Origin: Ramlibacter sp.
Lineage (GTDB): Bacteria > Pseudomonadota > Gammaproteobacteria > Burkholderiales > Burkholderiaceae_C
Reading direction: 5' to 3'
Assembly (NCBI GenBank): GCA_014376765.1
Contig: JACMQX010000303.1
Coordinates: 1 to 40,784 of the forward strand
Length of the DNA stretch: 40,784 nucleotides
Shown here: positions 8,808-17,205 of the stretch, in pieces
Numbering within the stretch: position 1 is the stretch's first letter
How the letters are laid out: every line of letters starts with the position of its first letter
Notes under the pieces: model-generated
Databases searched by the model: none
Told to the model about the DNA's origin: nothing
The model's input: the letters and a program-made list of their open reading frames with translations, nothing else
Translations under genes and position numbers: made by a program

Positions 8808-9778
8808 CGGGCGGGCTGGTTCTGGGGTCTTATTGTCACGCTCACGCCGAACACAATACCCATCGTCACCATGGCCAGGCCTGCCAGCAGGTTCCAGCTC
8901 ATCAGCTCGCCCAGAAAAATCACCGCGCCCAGGGCAGACAGGCCGGGCACCAGCGCCGTGATCATGGTGGAGCGGACCGGGCCGAAATACTGGATCATTT
9001 TGGTGAAGGTGATGCCCGATATCACCACCGAGCCCACGCCCTGAAAAGCCATCTGGAACAGCAGCTCGCCCGCGGGGGCATCGGCCAGCCGGCTGGGCAC
9101 CAGCTGCAGCAAGGCGAGCAGGCCGTAAGCGGGCACAAAGGCAAAAAATGCGAACACGGTGATCGCCACGGTGGCCTTGACCGGGTCCAGTGCATGGCGG
9201 CGCACCAGCACGCTGTAGACCGACCAGCACACCCCTGCACTCACAAACAGCAGATCGCCCTTCCAGACTTCGCCGCCGTCGAAGGCCTTGAGCAGGCTGG
9301 CCCCGCCGACCAGCAGGTCCCCCGCCACGATGAACAGCAAGCCCAAGCCACGGGCCGGGGTGATGTGGGTCCCCAGAAGGATTGCCGCCAGCAAGGTGGT
9401 CCACAAGGGCAGGCTGCCGGGCATCAGCACCGACGCATGCGCCGCAGGCGCGTAGAAGAACCCGGGATAAGCCAGCATGGCATACAGCAGGCCACCAAAC
9501 AGGCCGGCTAGCGCCGTCAGGCGAAACGGCAGGGGCGACAGCCCCAGCCAGCCCGCCAGCCCTTCGCGCCGCACCAGCCACCAGCCCAACGGCAGCAGCA
9601 CGGCGCCGGCGCCGACGATGCGCACAAACGCAAGGTCAAACGGGTTGAGGGTGTGGCCGGCGGATGCACGGGCTATGACGATGAAGGAGGCCCAGACCAG
9701 AACGGTGATGACCGCGGCGCCGATACCGACAGCCTTGGGAGAAAAACGCATGAAGGCATTATCGGCGGGAGATTTCAT
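8804..9778 (-). CDS. EamA/DMT-family membrane transporter
   Basis: About 324 residues with around ten hydrophobic segments in two similar halves, the layout of EamA drug/metabolite transporters in the inner membrane. The first segment begins ITVLVWASFIVIARASAG, a typical EamA opening, and the second half carries FGPVRSTMITALVPGLSA, the usual repeat-2 motif. The substrate cannot be read from sequence. I choose ATG 9778 (MKSPADNAFMRF) over an in-frame ATG at 9751 and over a longer non-homologous extension to 9982; neither ATG has a strong ribosome-binding site, so the start is uncertain by nine codons. It heads the overlapping eamA-tsaB-rimI-udg run and is divergent from dacB across ~80 bases. 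Confidence 0.85.
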   Translation of the reverse strand: MKSPADNAFMRFSPKAVGIGAAVITVLVWASFIVIARASAGHTLNPFDLAFVRIVGAGAVLLPLGWWLVRREGLAGWLGLSPLPFRLTALAGLFGGLLYAMLAYPGFFYAPAAHASVLMPGSLPLWTTLLAAILLGTHITPARGLGLLFIVAGDLLVGGASLLKAFDGGEVWKGDLLFVSAGVCWSVYSVLVRRHALDPVKATVAITVFAFFAFVPAYGLLALLQLVPSRLADAPAGELLFQMAFQGVGSVVISGITFTKMIQYFGPVRSTMITALVPGLSALGAVIFLGELMSWNLLAGLAMVTMGIVFGVSVTIRPQNQPAR

Positions 9779-9858
9779 CGCTGCGCCTGCGCACCGGTGC
9801 GCAAGAGGAGGGGCGGTAGACTGACTGGCCGCTTGGCCCCCAACCGCCGCACTGTTCC

Positions 9859-11283
9859 ATGCAATTTCACCCTGCTTTTTTCTCTCGCTGTTTTGCGGTC
9901 TCTGCCCTGCTGGCGGCAAACCTGCTGGTGGCGCTGCCCGCGTTGGCACAATTGCCACCCGAAGTTGACGCCGCGCTGGCACGCGCCAAACTGCCGCGCG
10001 AAGCCGTCACCTTCCTTGTGACTGATGCCGATGCCAAGGCCCCGCCGCGCCTGAGCCACCGCGCCAATGTGCCGGTCAACCCAGCATCGGTAATGAAGCT
10101 TGTGACCACTTACGTGGCACTTGACCAACTTGGCCCGGCCTTCACCTGGAGCACCCCCGTCTACACCGACGGGCCCTTGCAGGCGGGTACCCTGCACGGC
10201 AACCTGTACATCAAGGGGCTGGGCGATCCCAAGCTGGTGGTGGAACGGCTGTGGCTGCTGCTGCGGCGCGTGCAGGGGCTGGGGATCCAGACGATTTCCG
10301 GCGACATCGTGCTGGACCGCTCCGCCTTTGAAACCGTGCCCCAGGACCCCGCCAGTTTTGACGGTGAACCGCTGCGGCCCTACAACGCCGCGCCCGACGC
10401 GCTGCTGCTGAACTTCAAGTCGGTGGTCATGACCTTTGTGCCCGACCGTACTGCCGGCGTGGCGTCCGTGTCGATCGAGCCCCCGCTGGCCGGCGTGCAG
10501 ATGCAAACCTCCGTGCCGCTGATGGCGGTGGACTGCGGCGACTACCGCGCCACGCTCAAGCCTGACTTCAGCGACCCTTCGCGCATCCGCTTTACCGGCA
10601 GCTACCCGGCCACATGCGGCGAGCGCACCTGGCCCATCGCCTATGCCGACCCGAAAAGCTACGCCGCGCGCGCGGTGGAAGGCATGTGGCGCCACCTGGG
10701 CGGCAAGCTCGGCGGCATGACGCGCGAGGGCACCGTGCCCCAGAGCTTGAAGCCGGCCTTCGAGATCGCTTCGCCCACGCTCACGGAAGTGGTGCGTGAC
10801 GTCAACAAGTACAGCAACAACGTGATGGCGCAGCAGCTGTTCCTGACGTTGAGCCTCCAGCAAAAAGGCAGCGGCACGCTGGACGGATCACGCGATGTGG
10901 TGGGCCGCTGGTGGCGCGAGCGAATTGGCGACGACCCGCCGCAGCTGGACAACGGCTCGGGCCTGTCGCGCAGCGAGCGCATCACGGCCAGCGCACTGGC
11001 GCGGCTGCTGCAGTCGGCCTGGGCCTCGCCGCTGATGCCCGAGCTGATGTCGTCGTTGCCGATCACGGGGGTGGACGGGACCTTGCGGCGCAGCAAAGCC
11101 AGGGCTGCGGGCGCCGCGCACCTGAAGACCGGCAGCCTGAACAATGTGACCGCAATTGCCGGCTATGTGCATGCCGCCAGCGGCAAGCGCTACGTGCTGA
11201 TTGCCATTGCCAACCATGCGAACGCCGCGGCGGCGCGCCCGGTATTTGACGCATTGGTGGACTGGACAGCGAAAGACAATTGA
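9859..11283 (+). CDS. dacB: D-alanyl-D-alanine carboxypeptidase/endopeptidase (PBP4, DacB)
   Basis: A 474-residue periplasmic serine peptidase of MEROPS family S13 that trims peptidoglycan stem peptides and cuts cross-links. The signal peptide ends around residues 28-31 (VALPALAQ). All three penicillin-binding motifs are present and correctly spaced: SVMK at 77-80 (nucleophile S77, K80), SNN at 319-321 and KTG at 423-425. The large insertion between SxxK and SxN is characteristic of PBP4. It is followed after three bases by the SemiSWEET gene, probably in one transcript. Upstream it is divergent from eamA. Confidence 0.94.
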   Translation: MQFHPAFFSRCFAVSALLAANLLVALPALAQLPPEVDAALARAKLPREAVTFLVTDADAKAPPRLSHRANVPVNPASVMKLVTTYVALDQLGPAFTWSTPVYTDGPLQAGTLHGNLYIKGLGDPKLVVERLWLLLRRVQGLGIQTISGDIVLDRSAFETVPQDPASFDGEPLRPYNAAPDALLLNFKSVVMTFVPDRTAGVASVSIEPPLAGVQMQTSVPLMAVDCGDYRATLKPDFSDPSRIRFTGSYPATCGERTWPIAYADPKSYAARAVEGMWRHLGGKLGGMTREGTVPQSLKPAFEIASPTLTEVVRDVNKYSNNVMAQQLFLTLSLQQKGSGTLDGSRDVVGRWWRERIGDDPPQLDNGSGLSRSERITASALARLLQSAWASPLMPELMSSLPITGVDGTLRRSKARAAGAAHLKTGSLNNVTAIAGYVHAASGKRYVLIAIANHANAAAARPVFDALVDWTAKDN

Positions 11284-11286
11284 GCC

Positions 11287-11571
11287 ATGCCCGCCAGCGA
11301 CTTCATCGGCTACGCCGCCGCCGCCCTCACCACCGTCAGCTTCATTCCGCAGGCCTGGCATACCTTCAGGACGCGCGACGTGAGCGGCATTTCGCTGGGC
11401 ATGTACAGCGTCTTCACACTGGGTGTTTTTTTCTGGCTGCTGTACGGCCTGCAATTGGGGGCCTGGCCGGTGATCGCGGCCAACGCCATCACCTTGACGC
11501 TGGCCAGCGCCATCCTCGTCATGAAACTGCGCTTTGGCCGCCAGGGCTCCCATAAAGAAACCGGCCCTTGA
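11287..11571 (+). CDS. SemiSWEET family sugar transporter
   Basis: A 94-residue protein with three hydrophobic segments and the PQ-loop feature FIPQAWHT near 19-26, as in bacterial SemiSWEETs (MtN3/saliva fold), which dimerise to form a sugar pathway across the inner membrane. The conserved Asn of the third helix is present in AANAITL. Length is normal (85-100). The last codons (SHKETGP) are encoded by the left arm and part of the loop of a terminator, so the C-terminal tail is probably dictated by the RNA hairpin rather than by protein function. It follows dacB closely. The transported sugar is unknown. Confidence 0.88.
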   Translation: MPASDFIGYAAAALTTVSFIPQAWHTFRTRDVSGISLGMYSVFTLGVFFWLLYGLQLGAWPVIAANAITLTLASAILVMKLRFGRQGSHKETGP

Positions 11572-11587
11572 GGCCGGTTTCTTTATG
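11551..11587. terminator. Perfect bidirectional terminator between convergent genes
   Basis: CATAAAGAAACCGGCC (11551-11566), a 5-base loop CTTGA, then the exact reverse complement (11572-11587): a 16-bp stem with A-rich and T-rich ends, able to act on both strands. The loop contains the stop codon of the SemiSWEET gene (TGA 11569-11571). It also lies 13 bases beyond the stop of the minus-strand lipoprotein gene at 11601. Confidence 0.93.
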
Positions 11588-11600
11588 GGCTGGCTGCTCG

Positions 11601-12551
11601 TTAAAAGCGCCCGCGCAACCGGCCATAAGCGTAGTCACCAAACTGCCGGTGCGCCGTGGGGGCCGAGTAAACCGCGTCAGCGTAGACGAATTTGCTGTAG
11701 TCCTGACCGCCAACGGTCGCCGGGGTGCACAGCGATGAATTGATGTTGCCGGGGCCAATGCCGATGCCCGGGCCTGGATCGATCGAATTGCACACCGGGC
11801 TGTTCGCATTGGTGAACCCGTAGTTGGACGGAGAGGTGTTCATCAGGTTGTAGAAAAATGCAGCATCCAGGTACAGGGCGTTGCTGCCCTGGTCCACCAG
11901 CGAAACAACCAGCTCAGCGTTGAACTTGCCACTGGCCTGCGACAGCAACAGGTTCTGGCCAATGCTGGTGGCCCATGGCGTGATGCCGAGGTTGACGACG
12001 CCCGTGACCAGCACATACTTGGCGCCCGCCTGCACCAGCCGCCGCACCTGGGCTGCAAGCTCACGGCCTTCCCGGCCCACGTTGGCCAGCATCACTTCAC
12101 CCGTCTGCGCGCCTGACCTGACAGCGCCCATTTCAGCAATGATGTCGCTGAAGCCGCCGTTGATCACCACCACATCGTTGGGCCCGAAAGTGCCGCCCGC
12201 CGCCAGGAAGTTGGTGATCTGCTGGGTGACCGAGGGCGTTGCACCACCGGCTGCATCCACGGCCGAAGTCACGCGGGCATTGCCCCGCGCGTAGCTGGTA
12301 CCGCCGGACAGCACGCTGTTGACAGAGCGGCCATAGCCGGCCGCCATTTGCTGGACCCAGTTGTTGCTGCCGTCGTTGACCGAATATTTGCCTGCGCCTG
12401 CGGCGCCCAGGTCGGTGAAGGCATCGCCAAAGCCGATGAAGCGGGTGGGTGTCAGAGCCGACACCACGCTGCTGGAGCCACAGCCCGCAAGCAAGGCCGC
12501 CGAACACCATGTCACCGCCATGAAAGCACGGCGCAACCAAAGTCCTGTCAT
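11601..12551 (-). CDS. SGNH/GDSL-like lipoprotein lacking catalytic residues
   Basis: About 316 residues; signal peptide with lipobox LLAGC (C24), so probably membrane-anchored. The fold pattern matches secreted GDSL esterases/lipases of beta-proteobacteria, but key positions differ. Block I reads FGDAFTD (41-47), with A44 where the nucleophilic Ser of GDS should be. Block III reads GFSD (133-136), with S135 where the oxyanion Asn of GxND should be. In the C-terminal block the usual DxxH reads DAVY (292-295), with Tyr in place of the catalytic His, although a later His (H301) remains. I infer a binding or structural role, not esterase activity. Start: ATG 12551 has GGAGA 7 bases upstream; the TTG at 12563 is less likely. 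It begins 32 bases after sua5, so it may be read from the pur operon. Confidence 0.8.
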   Translation of the reverse strand: MTGLWLRRAFMAVTWCSAALLAGCGSSSVVSALTPTRFIGFGDAFTDLGAAGAGKYSVNDGSNNWVQQMAAGYGRSVNSVLSGGTSYARGNARVTSAVDAAGGATPSVTQQITNFLAAGGTFGPNDVVVINGGFSDIIAEMGAVRSGAQTGEVMLANVGREGRELAAQVRRLVQAGAKYVLVTGVVNLGITPWATSIGQNLLLSQASGKFNAELVVSLVDQGSNALYLDAAFFYNLMNTSPSNYGFTNANSPVCNSIDPGPGIGIGPGNINSSLCTPATVGGQDYSKFVYADAVYSAPTAHRQFGDYAYGRLRGRF

Positions 12552-12583
12552 TGAATTCTCCAAAACGTGAGAGGCTAGTTTAA

Positions 12584-13582
12584 CTAGGCAGCCGATGCCC
12601 GTTGTAACCGGTCGCGCACGCCCTCCCAGGCAGGGGTATCGGGGGGCGTTTCAACCCAGATCAGGCGCACGCCTTTTGCGTCAAAGTCGCGCAGCACCGC
12701 AAAGAGCTGCTGCGCGGTGGCGGCAGCGTCGTCGGGCATGCGGCGGCGGATCACGCCAGCTGCGGGCGTCATCAAAATGACGCGCGAATAGATGGCGATG
12801 TTGGCCGCATCCGGCCCCAGCAGGTTGAGGGCTGTCTGCAGCGCGGCGGCGTCCATCAGGCGCAGCTTGGCGTTGGGTGCGTAGTGCGCCTCCAGCGTGC
12901 CGGAGGCCCGCGGTGCAACGCCCGCGGCCGCGCCTGGAAGCACCAGCGCGCTGCCGCAGGCCGCCTCGATCTGGCCGCGCTCGATCAGGCCGGGCCGCAA
13001 CAGTACCGGCGCGCCCCGCGTGCAGTCCACGATGGTCGACTCGATGCCCACCTCGCAGGCGCCGCCGTCCAACACCATGAGGCTGCTGCCAAACTCGCCC
13101 TGCACATGGCTGGCCGTGGTGGGGCTGACGCGGCCAAACTGGTTGGCGCTGGGCGCTGCCAGACCCGTGACCGGCTGGCCGGGCAACGCGCGGCAGGCAC
13201 GGAGCAGGGCCTGCGCCACTGGGTGCGACGGGCAACGCAGGCCAATGGAGTCCTGCCCGCCCGCGCTCGCCGTGGCGATGCCGGCCTTGCGCGGCAGGAT
13301 CAGCGTGAGGGGGCCGGGCCAGAACGCATCCATCAGCTTTTGCGCGAAGGCAGGCACGGAGGCCGCAAAGTGCAGCGCATCGGCGGCCTCTGCGACATGA
13401 ACGATCAAGGGGTGATTGCTGGGGCGGCCCTTGGCGGCGAATATTTTTTGAACAGCTGCGTCGCTTGAGGCATCAGCACCCAGGCCATAGACCGTTTCCG
13501 TCGGGAAGGAGACGAGGTTGCCCCGGCCCAGTTCTGCTGCAGCCAGCGCGATGGAGTGCGCCTCGCGCCCGTCAAGGATCAT
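12584..13582 (-). CDS. sua5: L-threonylcarbamoyladenylate synthase (Sua5/YwlC type)
   Basis: A 332-residue enzyme that makes threonylcarbamoyl-AMP from threonine, bicarbonate and ATP, the first step of tRNA t6A37 synthesis. The YrdC domain (about 1-205) shows SFPTETVYGLGADA at 25-38 and KGRPSNHPL at 51-59. A linker around GTLEAHYAPNAKL precedes the C-terminal Sua5 domain (~235-332), which distinguishes this two-domain form from the short TsaC. The gene follows purK by 15 bases, an arrangement I associate with Burkholderiales. The product of this enzyme is used by the TsaB/TsaD complex, and tsaB is also in this window. Confidence 0.93.
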   Translation of the reverse strand: MILDGREAHSIALAAAELGRGNLVSFPTETVYGLGADASSDAAVQKIFAAKGRPSNHPLIVHVAEAADALHFAASVPAFAQKLMDAFWPGPLTLILPRKAGIATASAGGQDSIGLRCPSHPVAQALLRACRALPGQPVTGLAAPSANQFGRVSPTTASHVQGEFGSSLMVLDGGACEVGIESTIVDCTRGAPVLLRPGLIERGQIEAACGSALVLPGAAAGVAPRASGTLEAHYAPNAKLRLMDAAALQTALNLLGPDAANIAIYSRVILMTPAAGVIRRRMPDDAAATAQQLFAVLRDFDAKGVRLIWVETPPDTPAWEGVRDRLQRASAA

Positions 13583-13597
13583 CAGGTAGGCAGCCTT

Positions 13598-14806
13598 TTA
13601 AAACGCGGCAATGCCGAGCAGGGCTGCTGCACGTGCTGCGGTCGCGCGGGCAGCGTCCACCGTTGTTGCCGTGACATTGAGGTGGCCCATCTTGCGGCCG
13701 GCTCGCGCTTGCAGCTTGCCGTACAGGTGCAGATGCACGCCGGGCAAGGCGAGCACCTCGGACCAGGGCGGGGTCACCGCTTCAGCCGAGGCGTCAGCGC
13801 GCACCCCGTTGGGCGCGAACCAGATGTCGCCCAGCAAGTTGAGCATGACCGCCGGGCTGTGCTGGCGCGGCTGCGCCAGCGGCAGGCCCGCCAGAGTTCG
13901 TACCTGCAGGTCAAACTGCGATGCATCGCAGGCGTCCATGGTGTAGTGGCCGCTGTTGTGGGGGCGCGGCGCCATTTCATTGACGACCCAGGTGCCGCCT
14001 TCAAGGATGAAAAACTCCACGCACAGCACGCCGGCATACCCCAGCCCCTGGGCGATCGAACGGGCCGCAGCGACCAGTTCCGCGCCAAGGGCCGCGGGCA
14101 CATTGCCCTCAAACACCTGCGTCACGGCCAGGATGCCGTCGCGGTGCAGGTTGAGCTGCACCGGGAAGTTCACCATCTGGCCGTCCCGCCCGCGCGCGAC
14201 GATGACGGAGCATTCGGCTGCCAGCGGCAGCATTTTCTCCAGCACGCAGGAGACACCGCCCAGGTGCTGCCAGGCCCCGGCCAGCGCCTGGCGCGTGGCA
14301 ACGCGGACCTGCCCTTTGCCGTCATAACCCATGCGCGTGGTCTTGAGGATGGCGGGCAGCAGCTCATCGGCGGCGGCGTTCAGCTGCTGCTGCGTTTCAA
14401 TCAACGCGTAGGGCGCACAGGCCACGCCGCAATTGTTGAAATTTGTTTTTTCCTGCGCCCGGTCCTGGGCGATGGCGACAGCGCTCGCGCCGGGGGCGAC
14501 AAGCCGGTGGGCGGCGAGCGTTTCAAGCGCCGCTGCAGGAACGTTCTCAAACTCTGTGGTGATGGCCGCACTGTGCGCCGCCAACTGGGCCAGACCGTAA
14601 GCGTCCAGGTAGCCAGTTTTGATGTGGTGGTGGCTGACAAGGCCGGCCGGGCTGCTGGCGTCCGGGTCGAGCACGGCGGTGAAATAACCCATCTGCTGGG
14701 CAGCGTGCACAAACATGCGGCCCAACTGGCCGCCGCCCATCACGCCGAGGGTTGCGCCGGGGAGGATCAAACCGGCTGCAGGTTCGTGCCGGGCTGCGGC
14801 GCTCAT
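13598..14806 (-). CDS. purK: N5-carboxyaminoimidazole ribonucleotide synthase PurK
   Basis: A 402-residue ATP-grasp enzyme that carboxylates AIR to N5-CAIR in de novo purine synthesis. The N-terminal [11 protein letters not shown] (about 21-31) is the PurK hallmark. The ATP-grasp metal site is recognisable in [14 protein letters not shown], with SQFDLQVR soon after. Length is slightly over the usual 355-390 because of an N-terminal extension of about 15 residues; an internal start is possible. The ATG overlaps the purE stop by four bases, so purE and purK are coupled and their products act consecutively. Confidence 0.95.
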   Translation of the reverse strand: MSAAARHEPAAGLILPGATLGVMGGGQLGRMFVHAAQQMGYFTAVLDPDASSPAGLVSHHHIKTGYLDAYGLAQLAAHSAAITTEFENVPAAALETLAAHRLVAPGASAVAIAQDRAQEKTNFNNCGVACAPYALIETQQQLNAAADELLPAILKTTRMGYDGKGQVRVATRQALAGAWQHLGGVSCVLEKMLPLAAECSVIVARGRDGQMVNFPVQLNLHRDGILAVTQVFEGNVPAALGAELVAAARSIAQGLGYAGVLCVEFFILEGGTWVVNEMAPRPHNSGHYTMDACDASQFDLQVRTLAGLPLAQPRQHSPAVMLNLLGDIWFAPNGVRADASAEAVTPPWSEVLALPGVHLHLYGKLQARAGRKMGHLNVTATTVDAARATAARAAALLGIAAF

Positions 14807-15297
14807 GCGGCGGGCGGCAGCGTCATGTTGCGTGCGGCTTCGGTCTGCTCGCGCCGGAAGGCCTCCAGCTGGCCGCGCAGGGCTGCGTCCTCATTGGCCA
14901 GCAAGGCCACGGCAAACAGCGCCGCGTTGGCCGCGCCTGCGTTGCCGATGGCAAAGGTCGCCACCGGCACGCCCTTGGGCATCTGCACAATGCTGTGCAG
15001 CGAATCCACGCCGTTCAGATGTTTGGACGCGACCGGCACGCCCAGCACCGGCACGGTGGTCTTGGCCGCCAGCATGCCTGGCAAGTGGGCCGCGCCGCCC
15101 GCGCCGGCGATGATCGCCTTGAGCCCGCGCCCGGCTGCGCCTTCGGCATAAGCGAACATGTCGTCCGGCATGCGGTGGGCCGATACGACGCGCGCCTCAT
15201 GCGCAATGCCGAACTGTTGGAGAATCTGGACTGCGTGCTGCATGGTGTCCCAGTCGGAGCTGGAACCCATCACCACACCGATGAGGGCTTGGGTCAT
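14803..15297 (-). CDS. purE: N5-carboxyaminoimidazole ribonucleotide mutase PurE
   Basis: A 164-residue class I PurE that converts N5-CAIR to CAIR. GSSSDW (11-16), SAHRMPD (39-45, catalytic H41) and [12 protein letters not shown] (64-75) are intact. It is the first gene of purE-purK-sua5, possibly with the SGNH-like gene as a fourth member. The 82-base divergent spacer to cnoX must carry promoters for both directions. It contains a GC hairpin (15313-15329), but I could not identify a convincing -35/-10 pair. Confidence 0.96.
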   Translation of the reverse strand: MTQALIGVVMGSSSDWDTMQHAVQILQQFGIAHEARVVSAHRMPDDMFAYAEGAAGRGLKAIIAGAGGAAHLPGMLAAKTTVPVLGVPVASKHLNGVDSLHSIVQMPKGVPVATFAIGNAGAANAALFAVALLANEDAALRGQLEAFRREQTEAARNMTLPPAA

Positions 15298-15312
15298 AAG
15301 TGGCTTTGTTGG

Positions 15313-15329
15313 GGGCGGCAGGTCCGCCC
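15313..15329. repeat. Short GC-rich inverted repeat in the purE/cnoX spacer
   Basis: GGGCGG, a 5-base loop, CCGCCC. It lies 16 bases before the purE ATG and about 50 bases before the cnoX start, so it would fold in the purE leader RNA. No function can be assigned. Confidence 0.5.
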
Positions 15330-15379
15330 TTAAGCTTTCAGGAACTGAATTTTACGTTTACACCCCGGGTTACCTGCAC

Positions 15380-16285
15380 ATGATCGACGTCACGACCGAA
15401 AACTTTGAAGCCGAGGTGATTGCCGCCTCTGCCACCACGCCCGTCCTGGTGGACTTCTGGGCGCCCTGGTGCGGCCCCTGCAAGAGCCTGGGCCCGATCC
15501 TGGAGAAGCTGGAGACCGAGTACGCCGGGCGCTTCAAGCTGGTGAAGATTGACTCCGACAAGGAGCAGCAGATCGCCGGCATGTTCGGCATCCGCAGCAT
15601 CCCGACCTGCGTGCTGCTCATGAATGGCCAGCCGGTGGACGGCTTCACGGGCGCGCAACCCGAAAGCCAGGTCCGAGAATTTTTGGACAAGCATGTGCCC
15701 CCGGCGGTTGAAGAGGAACCGCTCGCGATCGAACCCACGATTGATGAGCTTGCCGCCGCCGACCCCGCCGCCGCGCTGGAAAAACTTCAGCATGCGGTGG
15801 CCACCGATCCGGTCAACGACGAAGCCCGCTTCGACTACATCCGCCTGCTGCTGCTGCAGGGCCGGGTGGACGACGCCAAGGTCGCCTTCGCGCCCGTGAT
15901 CACGAAGACCGCCCAGGTGCGCCGCTACGACAGCCTGCAGCGCTGGATGCATGCGCTGGACGCCGCCTCGGGCCTCACGCCAGGCGCAGTGCCGCAGGCC
16001 GAACTGCAAGCCCGTATCACCACCAACAAGCGCGACTTTGACGCACGCTTTGGCCTGGCTCAGCACCTGATGGCGCAGCAGCAGTGGACGCAGGCGATGG
16101 ACGAGTTGCTGGAGATCCTGATGCGTGACAAAGCCTGGAACGAAGACCAGGCGCGCAAGAGCTTCATCGCGGTCCTGGACATCATCGACAAGCCCAAAGT
16201 CAAGGTGGCCGATGGCCAGATTCCGCCCGACGATCCGGTGGTGGCCTCCTACCGGCGCAGGCTCAGCAGCGTTGTGCTGTGCTAG
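15380..16285 (+). CDS. cnoX: Thioredoxin-fold chaperone CnoX (YbbN)
   Basis: A 301-residue protein with an N-terminal thioredoxin domain (1-~108) and an all-helical TPR-like C-terminal region (~120-301), the CnoX/YbbN architecture. The active site is WCGPC near 29-33, with both cysteines present; E. coli CnoX lacks this redox motif, whereas alpha-proteobacterial forms keep it. The family binds unfolded clients and hands them to GroEL and DnaK under oxidative stress. I start at ATG 15380 because residues upstream in the longer frame (to 15158) are antisense to purE and do not resemble thioredoxin. The stop overlaps the purC stop by a few bases, tail to tail. Confidence 0.92.
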   Translation: MIDVTTENFEAEVIAASATTPVLVDFWAPWCGPCKSLGPILEKLETEYAGRFKLVKIDSDKEQQIAGMFGIRSIPTCVLLMNGQPVDGFTGAQPESQVREFLDKHVPPAVEEEPLAIEPTIDELAAADPAAALEKLQHAVATDPVNDEARFDYIRLLLLQGRVDDAKVAFAPVITKTAQVRRYDSLQRWMHALDAASGLTPGAVPQAELQARITTNKRDFDARFGLAQHLMAQQQWTQAMDELLEILMRDKAWNEDQARKSFIAVLDIIDKPKVKVADGQIPPDDPVVASYRRRLSSVVLC

Positions 16286-17175
16286 GCAAACAGCCGGTCC
16301 AGCGCTTCGCGGTATTTGCCGGCCGTCCTGTCGATCACATCCTGCGGAAGGCGTGGCGCGGGCGGTGTCTTGTCCCAGGGCTTGCCGTTGATGCGCACGG
16401 CCTCCAGCCAGTCGCGCACAAACTGCTTGTCGTAGCTGGGCGGATTGATGCCCTCGGCGTAGCCCTCCACCGGCCAGAAACGCGAAGAGTCGGGCGTGAG
16501 CACTTCATCCATCAGGATCAGCGTGCCCGCGCCGTCAAGCCCAAACTCGAACTTGGTGTCGGCAATGATGATGCCCTTGGCCAGTGCAATTTTGGCGGCC
16601 TCTTTGTACAGCTGGATGCTGATGTCCCGGATGCGGGCGGCCAGATCCGCACCGATCAACTCCACCACGCGCTCATAGCTGATGTTCTCGTCATGCTCGC
16701 CGGCAGCGGCCTTCGCAGCAGGAGTGAAGATTGGCTCAGGCAGCTTGCTCGCGTTCTTGAGCCCCGGCGGCAAGGGCACACCACAGACGGCTTGAAATTC
16801 CTGGTATTCCTTCCAGCCGCTGCCCGCCAGGTACCCGCGCACCACCGCCTCGACCATGATGGGCTTCAGCCGCTTGACCAGCATCGAGCGGCCCTGCACC
16901 TGCGACACCTCGTTGGGCATGACCACGCTCTCGGGCGCATCGCCCGTCAAATGGTTGGGGCACACATGGCCCAGCTTGCCAAACCAGAACAGCGCCATCT
17001 GCGTGAGCAATTCGCCCTTGCCAGGAATCGGCTCACCCATGATGACGTCGAACGCAGAGAGGCGGTCGCTGGCGACCATGAGGATGCGGTCGTCCCCCAC
17101 GGCATAGTTGTCGCGCACCTTGCCACGGGCAAGGAGGGGGAGGCTTTTGATGGAAGAAGTATGGACAGTGGTCAT
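16282..17175 (-). CDS. purC: SAICAR synthase PurC
   Basis: A 297-residue phosphoribosylaminoimidazole-succinocarboxamide synthase, which joins CAIR and aspartate using ATP. GKVRDNY (18-24) and SDRLSAFD (36-43) mark the nucleotide-binding N-terminal half. The length of ~300 and the segment [12 protein letters not shown] match the longer PurC form. It lies 30 bases downstream of fba and transcribes towards the separate purE-purK block, with only the oppositely oriented cnoX between. PurE, PurK and PurC are three successive pathway steps. Confidence 0.95.
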   Translation of the reverse strand: MTTVHTSSIKSLPLLARGKVRDNYAVGDDRILMVASDRLSAFDVIMGEPIPGKGELLTQMALFWFGKLGHVCPNHLTGDAPESVVMPNEVSQVQGRSMLVKRLKPIMVEAVVRGYLAGSGWKEYQEFQAVCGVPLPPGLKNASKLPEPIFTPAAKAAAGEHDENISYERVVELIGADLAARIRDISIQLYKEAAKIALAKGIIIADTKFEFGLDGAGTLILMDEVLTPDSSRFWPVEGYAEGINPPSYDKQFVRDWLEAVRINGKPWDKTPPAPRLPQDVIDRTAGKYREALDRLFA

Positions 17176-17205
17176 TGCGCCGCAGTTTCGTGTTCAGTGC
17201 CGTGT

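Noticed and set aside
8808..9581. N-terminal extension of tsaB making a 493-residue protein
   Set aside because: The extra 258 residues are a shifted-frame reading of eamA; the ATG at 8807 overlaps the eamA stop and begins with the TsaB signature.
12575..12587. Palindrome CTAGTT-T-AACTAG at the sua5 stop
   Set aside because: Only 6 bp per arm and AT-rich, overlapping the stop codon; no T-tract, so not a convincing terminator or operator.
13556..15151. A 531-codon plus-strand open frame opposite purK and purE
   Set aside because: Antisense shadow; sequence is Gln/His/Arg-rich and no motif is seen.
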